Shown in pieces: positions 1 through 8,792 of a stretch of 64,000 nucleotides of DNA. A model generated the notes under the pieces. It was given only the letters and a program-made list of their open reading frames with translations. It was not told the DNA's origin and did no database searches. The DNA is from Chryseobacterium sp. Leaf180. GTDB lineage: Bacteria > Bacteroidota > Bacteroidia > Flavobacteriales > Weeksellaceae. The position numbers were made by a program, and so were the translations under genes. Where the stretch lies: NCBI RefSeq assembly GCF_001424585.1, contig NZ_LMPJ01000001.1, positions 715,054-779,053 of the forward strand, written 5' to 3'. Within the stretch, counting starts at the first letter, position 1. Every line of letters begins with the position of its first letter.

Positions 1-441
1 TCGTCTCTTCTTTTCTCAAAAATTGAAGATGATGTGATTGACTTTCAAATCCAGAAATTAGAAAATACAAAACAAAGCAATAAAAAAACAAACCCTAACG
101 CCAACCCCATGAAAGACGAAATACAGTTTGATGATTTCACGAAAATAGACTTGAGAACAGCAACAATTTTAACGGCTGAAAAAGTTGAAAAAGCAGACAA
201 ATTATTAAAACTGACTGTTGATACAGGTGTTGACGTAAGAACGGTTGTTTCAGGGATTGCAGAAAGCTTTACTGCTGAAGAAGTAATCGGAAAGCAGGTC
301 ATGATTTTATTAAACCTTGCTCCAAGAAAAATCCGTGGAATTGAATCTCAGGGAATGCTGTTGCTGACAACAAAAGCCGACGGAAAACTGTCATTTGTGA
401 TGCCTGAGGAAACCGTTGAGAATGGAATTGAGATAGGATAA
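1..441 (+). CDS. metG: Methionyl-tRNA synthetase, C-terminal end (cut by the window edge)
   Basis: The reading frame is open from base 1, so the start lies outside the window. The first visible residues (LLFSKIEDDVI) look like the end of the MetRS helical anticodon-binding domain. A lysine- and asparagine-rich linker follows, then a Trbp111-like OB-fold tRNA-binding domain over about the last 105 residues, with KIDLRTATI, VSGIAE and KIRGIESQGM as its familiar motifs. In the family this appended domain helps dimerisation and tRNA binding; the enzyme charges tRNA-Met in the cytoplasm. An ATG just before the OB-fold could suggest a separate small protein, but continuity with MetRS-like sequence upstream argues for one long enzyme. 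An intrinsic terminator follows. Confidence 0.88.
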   Translation, partial: SSLLFSKIEDDVIDFQIQKLENTKQSNKKTNPNANPMKDEIQFDDFTKIDLRTATILTAEKVEKADKLLKLTVDTGVDVRTVVSGIAESFTAEEVIGKQVMILLNLAPRKIRGIESQGMLLLTTKADGKLSFVMPEETVENGIEIG

Positions 442-462
442 TATTCTAATATTTCAGATAAG

Positions 463-491
463 AAAAGACGTACAAATCGTGCGTCTTTTTT
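463..491 (+). terminator. Intrinsic terminator after metG
   Basis: Bases 463-473 pair with 479-489 (11 bp, one G-U pair, 5-base loop) and a run of T follows to 491. It lies 21 bases past the metG stop. Confidence 0.8.
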
Positions 492-543
492 GTTTGAATA
501 TAAAGAGATACTGAGCGCAATCAAAGCATTTTTTCCTGAAAAA

Positions 544-1248
544 CTATTTCTTTGTCAGTCTTGCCAGATAAGAATCTTCGTCCTTCACAATCATTTCAAC
601 TTTAAAACCATTGTTTACTGCAGCATTTTGTAAAGTATTAAAATCAAGATACAGCCATTTGATAGGATCTTCCGACTCGCCTTTGTAATGAACGATATAA
701 TCCAGTTCGCCATAATATCCATTTGCAGGAATCAAAACTCCGCCGTCTTCGTCCTGATCAAACATGTAAAGAATATCTGTGCTGTCGATGAGGATTTGTC
801 CTTTTCTGTTCAGTAAAGAATAAAGTTTCTGTAAATAAATATCAATCACATTCAGGCTTTGAAAAATTCCGGTTCCGTTCATTAGAAGAAGGATCGTATC
901 GAAAGTTTCTGCTGAAAATTCAAGCATATTTTGGGCAGCTGTTTTCTCAATTCCTCTTAATTGGCACACTTTAATTGCCAATGGAGAAATATCCAGTGCC
1001 GTAACATCCAATTTTCTTTCATTCTGGAGGTAAAGCGAATGCGAACCCGCTCCAGCCCCAATGTCTAACACTTTTCCATTAGAAAGTTCTAAAGCTTTCT
1101 GCTCGATTTTATTCATCTCATCAAAATCTCTGAAAAGATAGTCTACCGGAAGCTCATCGAGTTCGGAAATTGAAGTTTCTGTCTGCAGATCTTCAGTATT
1201 TCCGTTTTGAAAATAATCACAGATCGCGCGTCCCATTAAGTCTTTCAT
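544..1248 (-). CDS. Class I SAM-dependent methyltransferase
   Basis: A 234-residue soluble protein. Around residues 58-70 it carries the SAM-binding motif I (VLDIGAGAGSHSL), followed by an acidic residue at the end of beta-2 (VTALDISPLA) and a motif IV-like LLLMNGTG. This is the Rossmann methyltransferase fold. The substrate cannot be read from the sequence; many relatives are annotated only as class I methyltransferases. It is a single gene convergent with metG. A TAnnTTTG promoter box lies 19 bases upstream of the start, which supports this start codon. Confidence 0.8.
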   Translation of the reverse strand: MKDLMGRAICDYFQNGNTEDLQTETSISELDELPVDYLFRDFDEMNKIEQKALELSNGKVLDIGAGAGSHSLYLQNERKLDVTALDISPLAIKVCQLRGIEKTAAQNMLEFSAETFDTILLLMNGTGIFQSLNVIDIYLQKLYSLLNRKGQILIDSTDILYMFDQDEDGGVLIPANGYYGELDYIVHYKGESEDPIKWLYLDFNTLQNAAVNNGFKVEMIVKDEDSYLARLTKK

Positions 1249-1267
1249 TCTGAATTTTTAGTAATAG

Positions 1268-1275
1268 CAAATATA
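1268..1275 (-). promoter_or_regulatory. Flavobacterial -7 box (TATATTTG)
   Basis: On the minus strand this reads TATATTTG, a full match to the TAnnTTTG -7 consensus of the Bacteroidota primary sigma factor. It would give a leader of about 15 bases for the methyltransferase gene. Confidence 0.55.
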
Positions 1276-1433
1276 GGTTTAGACATGGCAAATTTAAGTA
1301 GAAATATTATCTGTAAATCTTAGAGGTAGATTATTGTATTTACCAAAATAACAGTCATTCATATTTTCTATTCGCTGATGATTTGATCTGAAATTTAAAT
1401 TCCCTAAATTGTATGCTATTACAAGAAATACTA

Positions 1434-2576
1434 ATGAAGAAGAAACAGTTTAATTTTAATCAGGGATTTACCTTCAGCAAATACACTCCCGAAGAAGTTT
1501 CACACTTCGACCGTGTTTTTGATGTGTTTAAAGATCTTCTCACCCACACTTCCGGAGATATTGAGGAAGCTTTTGAGTGGCTCGAGATGCTCGATAAAGA
1601 ATACGATATTTTCACCGACGAATATACACTTGCAGATTTTGAAGAAGATCTTCGCAAACGCGGCTATATTAAAAGAGAGGATGAAAATAAAGAAGGAAAC
1701 ACAGGAAGTGGCGAAGGCAAAAACATACTTACTGCCAAGCTGGAAGCAGCTTTGCGTGAGTATGCCTTAGACCAGATTTTCGGAAAGCTGAAGAAAAGCG
1801 GCATCGGAAATCACCGGACCAATAAGTCGGGCGTTGGCGAAGATAAAGACGGCGACAACCGTTCGTATCAGTACGGTGATGATCTTTCGCTGGTGAATAT
1901 GACCGAAAGTCTCAAAAACGCACAGATCAACAACGGAATTGCCGATCTTAGACTTACCGAAGATGATTTAATCGTGGAAGAAACGCGCCACAAAGCACAG
2001 ATGAGCACGGTTTTGATGATCGATATCAGCCACTCGATGATTCTCTACGGCGAAGACCGCATCACACCGGCCAAAAAAGTGGCGATGGCTTTGGTGGAAC
2101 TGATCAAAAGAAAATACCCTAAAGATTCGATCGACATTATTGTTTTTGGTGACGAGGCATGGCCTATCAAGATTAAAGATTTACCTTATCTGCAGGTCGG
2201 ACCTTATCACACCAATACCGTTGCCGGGCTGGAACTTGCCATGGATATTCTCCGTCGGAAAAGAAATACCAACAAGCAGATTTTCATGATTACCGACGGA
2301 AAACCGAGCTGCCTTAAACTTCCGAACGGTGAATATTATATGAACAGCGTCGGTCTTGATGAAAGAATCGTTACCGAATGTCTGAACCGCGCTGCGCAGG
2401 CACGAAAATTGAAAATTCCCATCACCACATTTATGATCGCGCAGGATCCTTACCTCAGAAAGTTTGTGAATGCATTCACGGCACAAAATAAAGGCAAAGC
2501 TTTCCTCACCGGACTTTCAAATCTCGGTGAAATGATCTTTGAAGATTATGAGAAAAACAGGATTAAAAGAATTTAA
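1434..2576 (+). CDS. VWA-domain protein, partner of the downstream AAA+ ATPase
   Basis: About 380 residues. The N-terminal half is charged and partly low in complexity (Gly/Glu/Asn-rich near residues 85-145). The C-terminal half is a von Willebrand A domain with a full metal-ion site: DISHS near residue 195, a Thr near 261 (NTVAGL) and an Asp near 287 (ITDGKPS). Such proteins pair with MoxR/BchI-like ATPases as BchD-like adaptors that present a client to the ATPase. Here the ATPase follows 194 bases downstream on the same strand, which supports a joint complex. An in-frame ATG exists 7 codons earlier (1413); the MKKKQFNF start was preferred without decisive evidence. Confidence 0.82.
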   Translation: MKKKQFNFNQGFTFSKYTPEEVSHFDRVFDVFKDLLTHTSGDIEEAFEWLEMLDKEYDIFTDEYTLADFEEDLRKRGYIKREDENKEGNTGSGEGKNILTAKLEAALREYALDQIFGKLKKSGIGNHRTNKSGVGEDKDGDNRSYQYGDDLSLVNMTESLKNAQINNGIADLRLTEDDLIVEETRHKAQMSTVLMIDISHSMILYGEDRITPAKKVAMALVELIKRKYPKDSIDIIVFGDEAWPIKIKDLPYLQVGPYHTNTVAGLELAMDILRRKRNTNKQIFMITDGKPSCLKLPNGEYYMNSVGLDERIVTECLNRAAQARKLKIPITTFMIAQDPYLRKFVNAFTAQNKGKAFLTGLSNLGEMIFEDYEKNRIKRI

Positions 2577-2624
2577 GAAAATCGACGGCAAAAGTTAAGG
2601 GTACAAGTTTAATTTAATAATAAT

Positions 2625-2712
2625 TTGGGCAGCTTATTCCGCCTTCCACTCCCGCTTTTTTGCTCGTCGTACCTCCTCACAAAAAGAGCTCCGTTCAAGT
2701 CGGGCTGCGAGA
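2625..2712 (+). repeat. Dispersed intergenic element, copy 1 (diverged)
   Basis: This 88-base stretch aligns with the elements at 51071-51149 and 55450-55530: a TTCCGYC block, TTCCRCTCCC-like block, a hairpin of T-rich and A-rich arms, then TCCGTTCAAG and a CGGG block. Here the hairpin loop is longer than in the other two. It lies between the VWA and AAA+ genes. Confidence 0.7.
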
Positions 2713-2770
2713 TTGATGTTTCAAACACAACTTTAGTTAAAAAATAAAAAAATCATTCCAAGTAAAAAAA

Positions 2771-4225
2771 ATGAAAAACGATACAACATTTAAAGAATTA
2801 AAATCTTCAGGATATACACACAAAACCATCAGCCAGGAAATTCAGGATAATCTGATTGCTAAAATTCAGGCAAAAGAAACCGTTTTCGAAGGCCTATGGG
2901 GATATGAAGACACCGTAATTCCGCAGCTTAAGAAAGCCATTCTTGCCGGTCATCATATTAATCTTCTCGGGCTTCGCGGACAGGCGAAAACACGTATTGC
3001 AAGAAGCATGGTAAGCCTTTTGGATGAATACATGCCGATTGTAAAAGGTTCGGAAATCAACGATTCGCCGTTTGAGCCGATTTCGAAATTTGCGCGCGAT
3101 CTTGTGGCAGAGAAAGGCGACGAAACACCGATCTCGTGGGTACACTGCTCAGACCGGTTTTTTGAAAAGCTGGCCACACCCGATGTAAATGTTGCCGATC
3201 TTATCGGCGATATCGATCCCATAAAAGCGGCAACTCTGAAACTTCCCTACTCCGACGAGCGCGTTTTGCATTACGGAATGATTCCGAGAGCCAACCGCTG
3301 TATTTTTGTGCTGAATGAACTGCCCGATCTTCAGGCTAGAATTCAGGTTTCTCTGTTTAATATTCTGCAGGAAGGTGACATTCAGATCCGTGGTTTCCAA
3401 CTGAGAATGCCTTTGGATATTCAGTTTGTATTCACCGCAAACCCTGAAGATTACACCAACCGTGGAAGCATTGTAACGCCTTTGAAAGACAGAATTGGTT
3501 CGCAGATTTTTACACATTATCCGCAGACCGTGGCTTTGGCAAGATCGATTACCGAGCAGGAGGCCACAATTTCTGCTGACGACCGTGCAAAAATTCAGAT
3601 TCCGGAGCTGGCAAAAGATCTTTTGGAAGAGGTCGCGTTTGCAGCGAGAGACAGCGAATATGTTGATGCGAAAAGCGGTGTCAGCGCAAGGTTGACGATC
3701 AGTGCCATGGAGAATCTGTTCGCAGCTGCTAAACTCAGACTGATCGAAACCGGTTCAGATAAAACAAAAATCAGGCTTCTAGATTTCATGTCGATCATTC
3801 CATCCATCAGCGGAAAAATTGAACTCGTGTACGAAGGCGAGCAGGAAGGTGCCGATTTCGTTGCTAAAATACTGATTGATCAGGCGGTAATGCTGCAGTT
3901 TGAAAGTCTTTTCCCAAGAATTCCGAAACTTGAAAAAGAAGGCATCAAAACGCCATACACCGATTTGATTCAGTGGTTTAATAAAAATTCACTTGAGCTG
4001 AATTACAGCGATACAGATAAAGAATTTTACGCAAAACTCGACCGCATCACTCCGCTGAATGTTTTGATTGAAGAAAATATCGATGCGATGAGCGCTGAGG
4101 ATAAAAACTTCTGCAAAGAGCTGGTGCTTTGGGCGCTTTCTATTAATAAAAAACTTGATAAAAGCGAGAACAGCGCGGCGTTTACGTTTGATTCTGCAGA
4201 TGTAAAATCATATTTTAAAAATTAA
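2771..4225 (+). CDS. MoxR/BchI-like AAA+ ATPase
   Basis: A 484-residue cytoplasmic AAA+ ATPase. A Walker A motif GLRGQAKT lies near residues 64-71. The Walker B position near residue 178 reads FVLNELPDL, with Asn where most AAA+ proteins have the metal-binding Asp but with the catalytic Glu kept. Next come a pre-sensor insertion-like block (ILQEGDIQIRG) and sensor 1 (ANPEDYTNRG, near 223), then an Arg-finger region (PLKDRIG). This is the magnesium-chelatase I / MoxR layout. With the VWA protein upstream it likely forms an ATP-driven remodelling machine. The client is unknown; nothing nearby suggests tetrapyrrole synthesis. I recall NELPDL as usual in this subfamily. Confidence 0.82.
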   Translation: MKNDTTFKELKSSGYTHKTISQEIQDNLIAKIQAKETVFEGLWGYEDTVIPQLKKAILAGHHINLLGLRGQAKTRIARSMVSLLDEYMPIVKGSEINDSPFEPISKFARDLVAEKGDETPISWVHCSDRFFEKLATPDVNVADLIGDIDPIKAATLKLPYSDERVLHYGMIPRANRCIFVLNELPDLQARIQVSLFNILQEGDIQIRGFQLRMPLDIQFVFTANPEDYTNRGSIVTPLKDRIGSQIFTHYPQTVALARSITEQEATISADDRAKIQIPELAKDLLEEVAFAARDSEYVDAKSGVSARLTISAMENLFAAAKLRLIETGSDKTKIRLLDFMSIIPSISGKIELVYEGEQEGADFVAKILIDQAVMLQFESLFPRIPKLEKEGIKTPYTDLIQWFNKNSLELNYSDTDKEFYAKLDRITPLNVLIEENIDAMSAEDKNFCKELVLWALSINKKLDKSENSAAFTFDSADVKSYFKN

Positions 4226-4249
4226 ATAAGCAGATTATCCTATACATAG

Positions 4250-4279
4250 AATCCTTTGCGTTTTGCAGAGGATTTTTTT
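4250..4279 (+). terminator. Intrinsic terminator after the AAA+ gene
   Basis: Bases 4250-4259 pair with 4265-4274 (10 bp, one G-U, 5-base loop), followed by a T run to 4279. Confidence 0.75.
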
Positions 4280-4597
4280 AATGCTGAATTTCAGAAAAAA
4301 CAGATCTTGTAGGCAAAACTTTCCCGGAAGTATCTTGCAGTTGTGCAAGGGCAAATCAAGTTTACCCGAAAGTCTTTCGCATGGGTGAAAGAGACTTTCA
4401 GGTCTTCCCGAAAAGTTGACGCACGTGTGCTGGGCCCTTTACTCATGAGCTTTTTGGCTTTTATACTATATAACATTGCTATTTCCAAAACTTTAACATT
4501 TAGAGTAATAAGCATAATCTTATGTTGAAAAACCGAAATTTAATGTAAAGATTTTCTGTTATTTTTTTTTATTTTAGAGCAACCAAAGAAGAACGTC
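4280..4597. other. Gene-free stretch with short repeated motifs
   Basis: No convincing gene is present. Between about 4320 and 4430 the motif CCCGGAAG / CCCGAAAG / CCCGAAAA occurs three times, and CTTTCGCATGGGTGAAAG can fold on itself. Short open frames here look unlike proteins. The stretch may hold a degenerate repeat, a small RNA or the leader of the next gene. Confidence 0.4.
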
Positions 4598-5068
4598 ATG
4601 AGAAAAATAGATTCGCTTTTTGCCGAGTACGGTGATAGTCACAGAAACGCTGCCAATAAGCTGATTCACTGGCTTTGTGTGCCGCTGATTTTCTGGTCGA
4701 TTCTCGGTTTTATTTCTCTGATTCCTTCCAAATCGATCTGCTTTATTTATATCGGATGCATCAGTTTTGTGAGCGTGGCAGCCATAATTTTAGTCACGAT
4801 ATTTTACATGAGACTTTCATTCGTGCTAGGTTTCATTATGTTTTTCCTGATGATTTTGATGGAAAGTTTCGTGTACGGCGTAAATACCAGATACGATCAT
4901 CCGTGGTCGGTTTACACAATTGTTTTTGTTATCACGTGGATTTTTCAGTTTGTCGGGCACAAAATTGAAGGCAAAAAACCATCTTTTCTGAAAGACCTGC
5001 AGTTCCTTCTCATTGGGCCGGTCTGGCTTTTAAGTTTTATTTTAAAAAAAATAAGAATCAGATATTAA
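4598..5068 (+). CDS. Mpo1-like (DUF962) membrane protein
   Basis: A 156-residue protein with four to five hydrophobic segments. The N-terminus has the family pattern of a helix with spaced His and Asn (HRNAANKLIHWLCVPLIFW), and a second His pair lies near HPWSVY and VGHKIEGKKP. In yeast, Mpo1 is an iron-dependent dioxygenase acting on 2-hydroxy fatty acids in sphingolipid breakdown. Bacterial relatives are uncharacterised, so the reaction here is an inference from conserved His residues. Its stop codon overlaps that of the convergent DUF2891 gene by 4 bases. Confidence 0.78.
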   Translation: MRKIDSLFAEYGDSHRNAANKLIHWLCVPLIFWSILGFISLIPSKSICFIYIGCISFVSVAAIILVTIFYMRLSFVLGFIMFFLMILMESFVYGVNTRYDHPWSVYTIVFVITWIFQFVGHKIEGKKPSFLKDLQFLLIGPVWLLSFILKKIRIRY

Positions 5069-6132
5069 TCTTCCAGAGCATAGACCGCAAAACTTGAAAG
5101 CCAGTGATCGCCTCCATAATTCCCCTGAAACAACAAGGGCAAAGCATTATTAAGAAATATATCTGCGGTACTGCTAAACGTTTTTTTCTGAGGATGACCT
5201 GCAGGTAAAACATTCGCGATGCCTTTCATACACCAGCCTTTTGAAAATGAAAGCCCAACGAGATGCACCGTCTGATAATCTGAAAGATCACTCACCACCG
5301 GAATTTTCTTGATATTTTCCAGGCTTCGCTGATCATAAAAGGCATCAAACCATTTCACAAAATCTTTTTGAGGCAAAACCCTGCGCATAAGATCGGCAAT
5401 TTCAAGACTTGGCGAGAAGAAATCTGAACCGTCCGGCTCGAGATAAGCGGGTGTTTTCTCGTCTTTCAGAAAAAAATATTTTGCTTTTTCAGTAAGCTGA
5501 TTTTCAAACGCCTGATCTTTGGCGGCCCGAGCCCAATCAATCGCAAATGCCATCGCAAACGCTGAATTTGGATGTACACCTGTACGATTTGGGTAGGTTT
5601 GTTTTGGGAGATACGTTTTCCACGAAGCAATAATTTTATCGGTAAGCGGTTTTAAATTCTGGTGCCAGATTCTTGCTTTCGGATGATCCCATGTCATCAG
5701 TTCTTGGTCAAGTTTTAACAGCCATGCCCAGCCGTAAGTGCGCTCAAATGTTGTCGTGAGCTGATATTTACTAAAATATTCAGCTTCAGACTGGAGATTT
5801 TCTTTTGTGAATGATTGATCTAAAATATTTTCGATGTCTTTTGCGACCGACAATGAAGGTTTAGTTTTCAGCAGACGGACGAGCATCCAGTGGCCATGTA
5901 CTGAAGAATGCCAATCGAAACAGCCATAAAATGCCGGATGTAAAACTTTTGGCGTTAAAGCCGCTTCGCCGGCGTTATTAATGATGTGCGCCGTTTTGTT
6001 TGGATATTCCTGAAGAATGCAGTGCAGCGGTTTTTCGGCTAATTTCAATGCCATATCATCACTGAGTTTGGGTTTAGTCTGACTGAGAAATAATCCGGGA
6101 AGAAATGCAAAAGCGAGCAGTCTGTTTTTCAT
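5065..6132 (-). CDS. DUF2891 family exported protein
   Basis: A 355-residue protein with an N-terminal signal peptide (LLAFAFLPGLFLSQ). The mature part matches DUF2891, including the hallmark HPAFYGCFDWHSSVHGHW block near residues 81-98 and a HPNSAFA block mid-way. The family is predicted to form an alpha/alpha toroid as in some glycan-processing enzymes, but no activity is established. Export suggests a periplasmic or surface role. The gene stands alone; its 3' end shares the palindromic TTAA with the stop of the opposite gene, leaving no room for a terminator between them. Confidence 0.78.
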   Translation of the reverse strand: MKNRLLAFAFLPGLFLSQTKPKLSDDMALKLAEKPLHCILQEYPNKTAHIINNAGEAALTPKVLHPAFYGCFDWHSSVHGHWMLVRLLKTKPSLSVAKDIENILDQSFTKENLQSEAEYFSKYQLTTTFERTYGWAWLLKLDQELMTWDHPKARIWHQNLKPLTDKIIASWKTYLPKQTYPNRTGVHPNSAFAMAFAIDWARAAKDQAFENQLTEKAKYFFLKDEKTPAYLEPDGSDFFSPSLEIADLMRRVLPQKDFVKWFDAFYDQRSLENIKKIPVVSDLSDYQTVHLVGLSFSKGWCMKGIANVLPAGHPQKKTFSSTADIFLNNALPLLFQGNYGGDHWLSSFAVYALED

Positions 6133-6196
6133 GGATTAAAAATAAAAACTAATTCTTAATTTATGATTAAATTTAAACAAATTAAAAACTTGACTC

Positions 6197-7084
6197 ATGA
6201 AGAAAATTTTCATTCCTGTTTTTCTCCTGTTAATTTTTAGCTGCAATAATCCTGAAGGACAACCGCAGCTAAAAGCTGATCTGATGGAAGTGATCGATGA
6301 ACCAAGCGTTGCAGCTGCAGAAATGCCGCCGCCACCGCCTTCAGCAGTTACAAGCACCGATGATGTTTCTGATGCGACAAATGATGAATCTGAAGTCAAT
6401 AAAAAATCTTCGCTGAATATATCTTTCAATAAAAAAATAGTCAAAAACGGAGCAGTAAGAATTCAGGTGGGCGACATCGGGAAATCTCAGACTAAAGTCA
6501 AAGAAGCCATCCAAGATAACGGCGCGTACATACAGAAGGAAGAATTTGACAACAGTGACATGAGTGAAAGTTTAGCATTAACGATACGCGTTCCTCACAG
6601 AAACTTTGATGCACTCGTCAACTCGCTTTCAGACGGCGTGGGCTCGGTCCTTTCTAAAAATATTTCGTCGGATGACCTTACTGAAGAATATACGGATGTT
6701 TCGATTAAACTTGAAAATAAGAAAATATATCTTTATAAATATCGAGATATGCTGCTGAATGCAAAGACGACGAAAGATATGCTCGAGATTCAGGAAAACA
6801 TACGTGAACTCGAAGATGAGATTGATGTATCTGAAGGCCGCCTGAAGTTTATCGATGACCGTGTAAATTTCAGCACGCTGGAACTGATACTTTTTAAGGA
6901 AAAAGTAAGAACTTCTACAACTTCAACTGTAGGTTTCGGCAGCCGTTTTGGCGACTCATTCACACAGGGCTGGAACAGTTTTGTAGCCTTTTTTCTTGGA
7001 TTAATTTCTTTCTGGCCTTTCTTCCTCCTGATTCCTTTTTTAATATTTGGATGGAAAAAGTGGAGAAACCGAAGAAAAATATAA
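6197..7084 (+). CDS. DUF4349 lipoprotein with C-terminal membrane anchor
   Basis: A 295-residue protein. A lipoprotein signal ends at a Cys near residue 16 (LLLIFSC). A Pro/Ala/Ser-rich linker follows. A DUF4349 domain covers about residues 75-240, with a predicted coiled coil (EIQENIRELEDEIDVSEGRL). A transmembrane helix near 255-285 is followed by a basic tail (GWKKWRNRRK). The combination of lipid anchor and C-terminal helix is typical of the family, whose function is unknown. A strong terminator follows within a few bases. Confidence 0.8.
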   Translation: MKKIFIPVFLLLIFSCNNPEGQPQLKADLMEVIDEPSVAAAEMPPPPPSAVTSTDDVSDATNDESEVNKKSSLNISFNKKIVKNGAVRIQVGDIGKSQTKVKEAIQDNGAYIQKEEFDNSDMSESLALTIRVPHRNFDALVNSLSDGVGSVLSKNISSDDLTEEYTDVSIKLENKKIYLYKYRDMLLNAKTTKDMLEIQENIRELEDEIDVSEGRLKFIDDRVNFSTLELILFKEKVRTSTTSTVGFGSRFGDSFTQGWNSFVAFFLGLISFWPFFLLIPFLIFGWKKWRNRRKI

Positions 7085-7085
7085 C

Positions 7086-7123
7086 AAAAAAATCCGGAGA
7101 TCTATTGATTTCCGGATTTTTTT
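7086..7123. terminator. Bidirectional intrinsic terminator
   Basis: A perfect 13-bp stem (7086-7098 with 7111-7123) with A and T runs at its outer ends sits between two convergent genes and can serve both. Confidence 0.85.
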
Positions 7124-7136
7124 ACTGATGTAAATA

Positions 7137-7514
7137 TTATGCGTTAAAATGCTCCTTCACCAATTCTAAAACCTGATCTTCAGACATCTGCTGAGAGGTT
7201 TCTAAAGTTACTTTAAGATTTTTGAACTGAGCCGTATCATTCAGATGATTTTTAAACTCTTCCTGAATTGTTCCCGGACCAGTTACCAATACTTCTTCAG
7301 AATTGATCAGTAAATGCTCAATTTCTTTGAAATACTTTGCCTTATTGGTCTGCTCAGCATTATTTCCGGCATTTTCACTTGAGTTTCCGTGCTGGATGGT
7401 AGCTTTTACAGGAGAACATAGGAAAAATTTAAATGCATTCTGAGCATCATGATTTTTTACTACGATGGCTTTCTCTTTATCCATCCACAATCCTGCTAAT
7501 TTCTTTTCGGTCAT
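7137..7514 (-). CDS. Small soluble protein, possibly baeRF-like
   Basis: A 125-residue protein without signal or membrane segment. It begins KLAGLWMDKEKAIVV, has a low-complexity middle (Asn/Glu-rich), and ends with a region containing LVTGPGTIQEEFKNHL. That 'strand, GPG, helix' pattern recalls the eRF1 domain-3-like fold found in bacterial baeRF proteins linked to ribosome function, but the match is by eye and weak. Its convergent neighbour and the methylase downstream give no functional hint. Confidence 0.6.
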   Translation of the reverse strand: MTEKKLAGLWMDKEKAIVVKNHDAQNAFKFFLCSPVKATIQHGNSSENAGNNAEQTNKAKYFKEIEHLLINSEEVLVTGPGTIQEEFKNHLNDTAQFKNLKVTLETSQQMSEDQVLELVKEHFNA

Positions 7515-7585
7515 GATTATATAATTTTAATGTTATGACCAGAATCACAAAGATGGTGCAAAAGTCATGTTAACGTTTGTTAAAC

Positions 7586-8284
7586 TTATTTTCCTATTAA
7601 AAAAATAGCCGGTATTTTGTGCAGTTCAGGCGTCGTTTTCTGCCAGTTTTTAATAGATTTTGTTTTAATCATTTCACCTTGTGGATCGTTGATATTGGCA
7701 GCTACACAAAGTTTCGTGTTTGGAGATAATACTTTCGTAAGATCCTCAAAAAGCGGAACATTACGGTAAGGAGTTTCCATAAAAATCTGTGTGAAACCTG
7801 TCTTCTGCATTTCACTTTCCAGCTGCAGAATTTTTTTCTTTTTCTCAGATTTATCGATGGGTAAATAGCCGTTGAAAGTAAATTCCTGACCGTTAAAACC
7901 GCTTGAAATTAAAGCTAAAATAATCGACGAAGGCCCTGAAACAGGAATCACTTTGATATTTTTTTCATGGCACCATTTCACAATGAGATTCCCGGGATCT
8001 GCAATGCAGGGAAGTCCAGCTTCACTGAGGAGCGCAAAATCTTGTCCGTCAAGCATTCTTTCCTGTGCTTCTTTGATGTCGGCACTTTCGGTGTATTTAT
8101 CCAAAAGGAAAAGCCGCAGATCTGACTGTTTTTTTTCCGGAGCAAAAAACTTGATGACTTTGCGGGCCGTTTTCTCGTTTTCAACAAAGAAAAAATTGGT
8201 CTGCATGATGTATTCTTGGATCACCGGCCCAAAATGCGAGACCGGAGTATTTTCTGATAGATAAGCGGGTAAAAGGAAAAGCAT
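7586..8284 (-). CDS. RsmI-like tetrapyrrole methylase-fold methyltransferase
   Basis: A 232-residue member of the SAM-dependent tetrapyrrole methylase fold. The motifs LLSEAGLPCIADPGN and VIPVSGPSSIILALISSGF match RsmI, the 16S rRNA C1402 2'-O-methyltransferase. It is about 50 residues shorter than standard RsmI and lacks the C-terminal helical domain; its N-terminus is also unusual (LFLLPAYLSEN). Bacteroidota often carry both RsmI and this shorter paralogue, so rRNA methylation is possible but not shown. It follows the tyrosine phosphatase by 17 bases and is likely in an operon with it and dnaA. Confidence 0.78.
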   Translation of the reverse strand: MLFLLPAYLSENTPVSHFGPVIQEYIMQTNFFFVENEKTARKVIKFFAPEKKQSDLRLFLLDKYTESADIKEAQERMLDGQDFALLSEAGLPCIADPGNLIVKWCHEKNIKVIPVSGPSSIILALISSGFNGQEFTFNGYLPIDKSEKKKKILQLESEMQKTGFTQIFMETPYRNVPLFEDLTKVLSPNTKLCVAANINDPQGEMIKTKSIKNWQKTTPELHKIPAIFLIGK

Positions 8285-8301
8285 ACGTCAGATTTTAGTC
8301 A

Positions 8302-8754
8302 TTATTTTAAAGTGGAAAGTTTTTCTGCAATCGATTCGCAGGCTGCATCAATTTGTTTAAAAACGGTCTCAAAACCTTCTACACCGCCAAAATAAGGGTC
8401 GGCAACTTCGCGTGGTTTCAGATCAGCAGCTTCCATCAGCAAAGCGATTTTGCTTCGCTGCTCATCATTTTTCGCGAGCGATATAACATCTTCAAGATTT
8501 TTAGAATCCATACAGTAAATTCTGTCAAAATCTTCCAAATCCTGCGCAGTAATCGGTCTTGAATACTGTTTCGAAATATCAACGCCGTGATTTTTTGCTG
8601 TTTCTACCGCACGTTTATCGGGATGTTCTCCTTTATGTAAATCAATTGTTCCGGCTGAGTCTACGAAAAAATCGCCGCCCAGTTTTGTTTTCATAATGCC
8701 TTCTGCGAGCGGACTTCTGCAAATATTGCCAAGGCAAACCATTAATATTTTCAT
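8302..8754 (-). CDS. Low-molecular-weight protein tyrosine phosphatase
   Basis: A 150-residue cytoplasmic enzyme. The phosphate-binding loop CLGNICRS begins at residue 7, giving the Cys nucleophile and Arg of the C-x5-R motif. The general acid Asp lies in DPYFGG near residue 119. These features define a complete LMW-PTP. In bacteria such enzymes dephosphorylate protein tyrosines or, in some cases, phospho-arginine. No tyrosine kinase or capsule gene is next to it; instead it lies between dnaA and the RsmI-like gene. Confidence 0.88.
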   Translation of the reverse strand: MKILMVCLGNICRSPLAEGIMKTKLGGDFFVDSAGTIDLHKGEHPDKRAVETAKNHGVDISKQYSRPITAQDLEDFDRIYCMDSKNLEDVISLAKNDEQRSKIALLMEAADLKPREVADPYFGGVEGFETVFKQIDAACESIAEKLSTLK

Positions 8755-8792
8755 TGAATTTTCTTCGCTTTAAAATCAAAATTAAACAAAAA

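Noticed and set aside
4291..4528. Two overlapping short frames (one on each strand) before the Mpo1-like gene
   Set aside because: They cover the repeated CCCGAAAG phrase, have no recognisable protein pattern and lack promoter or spacing support.
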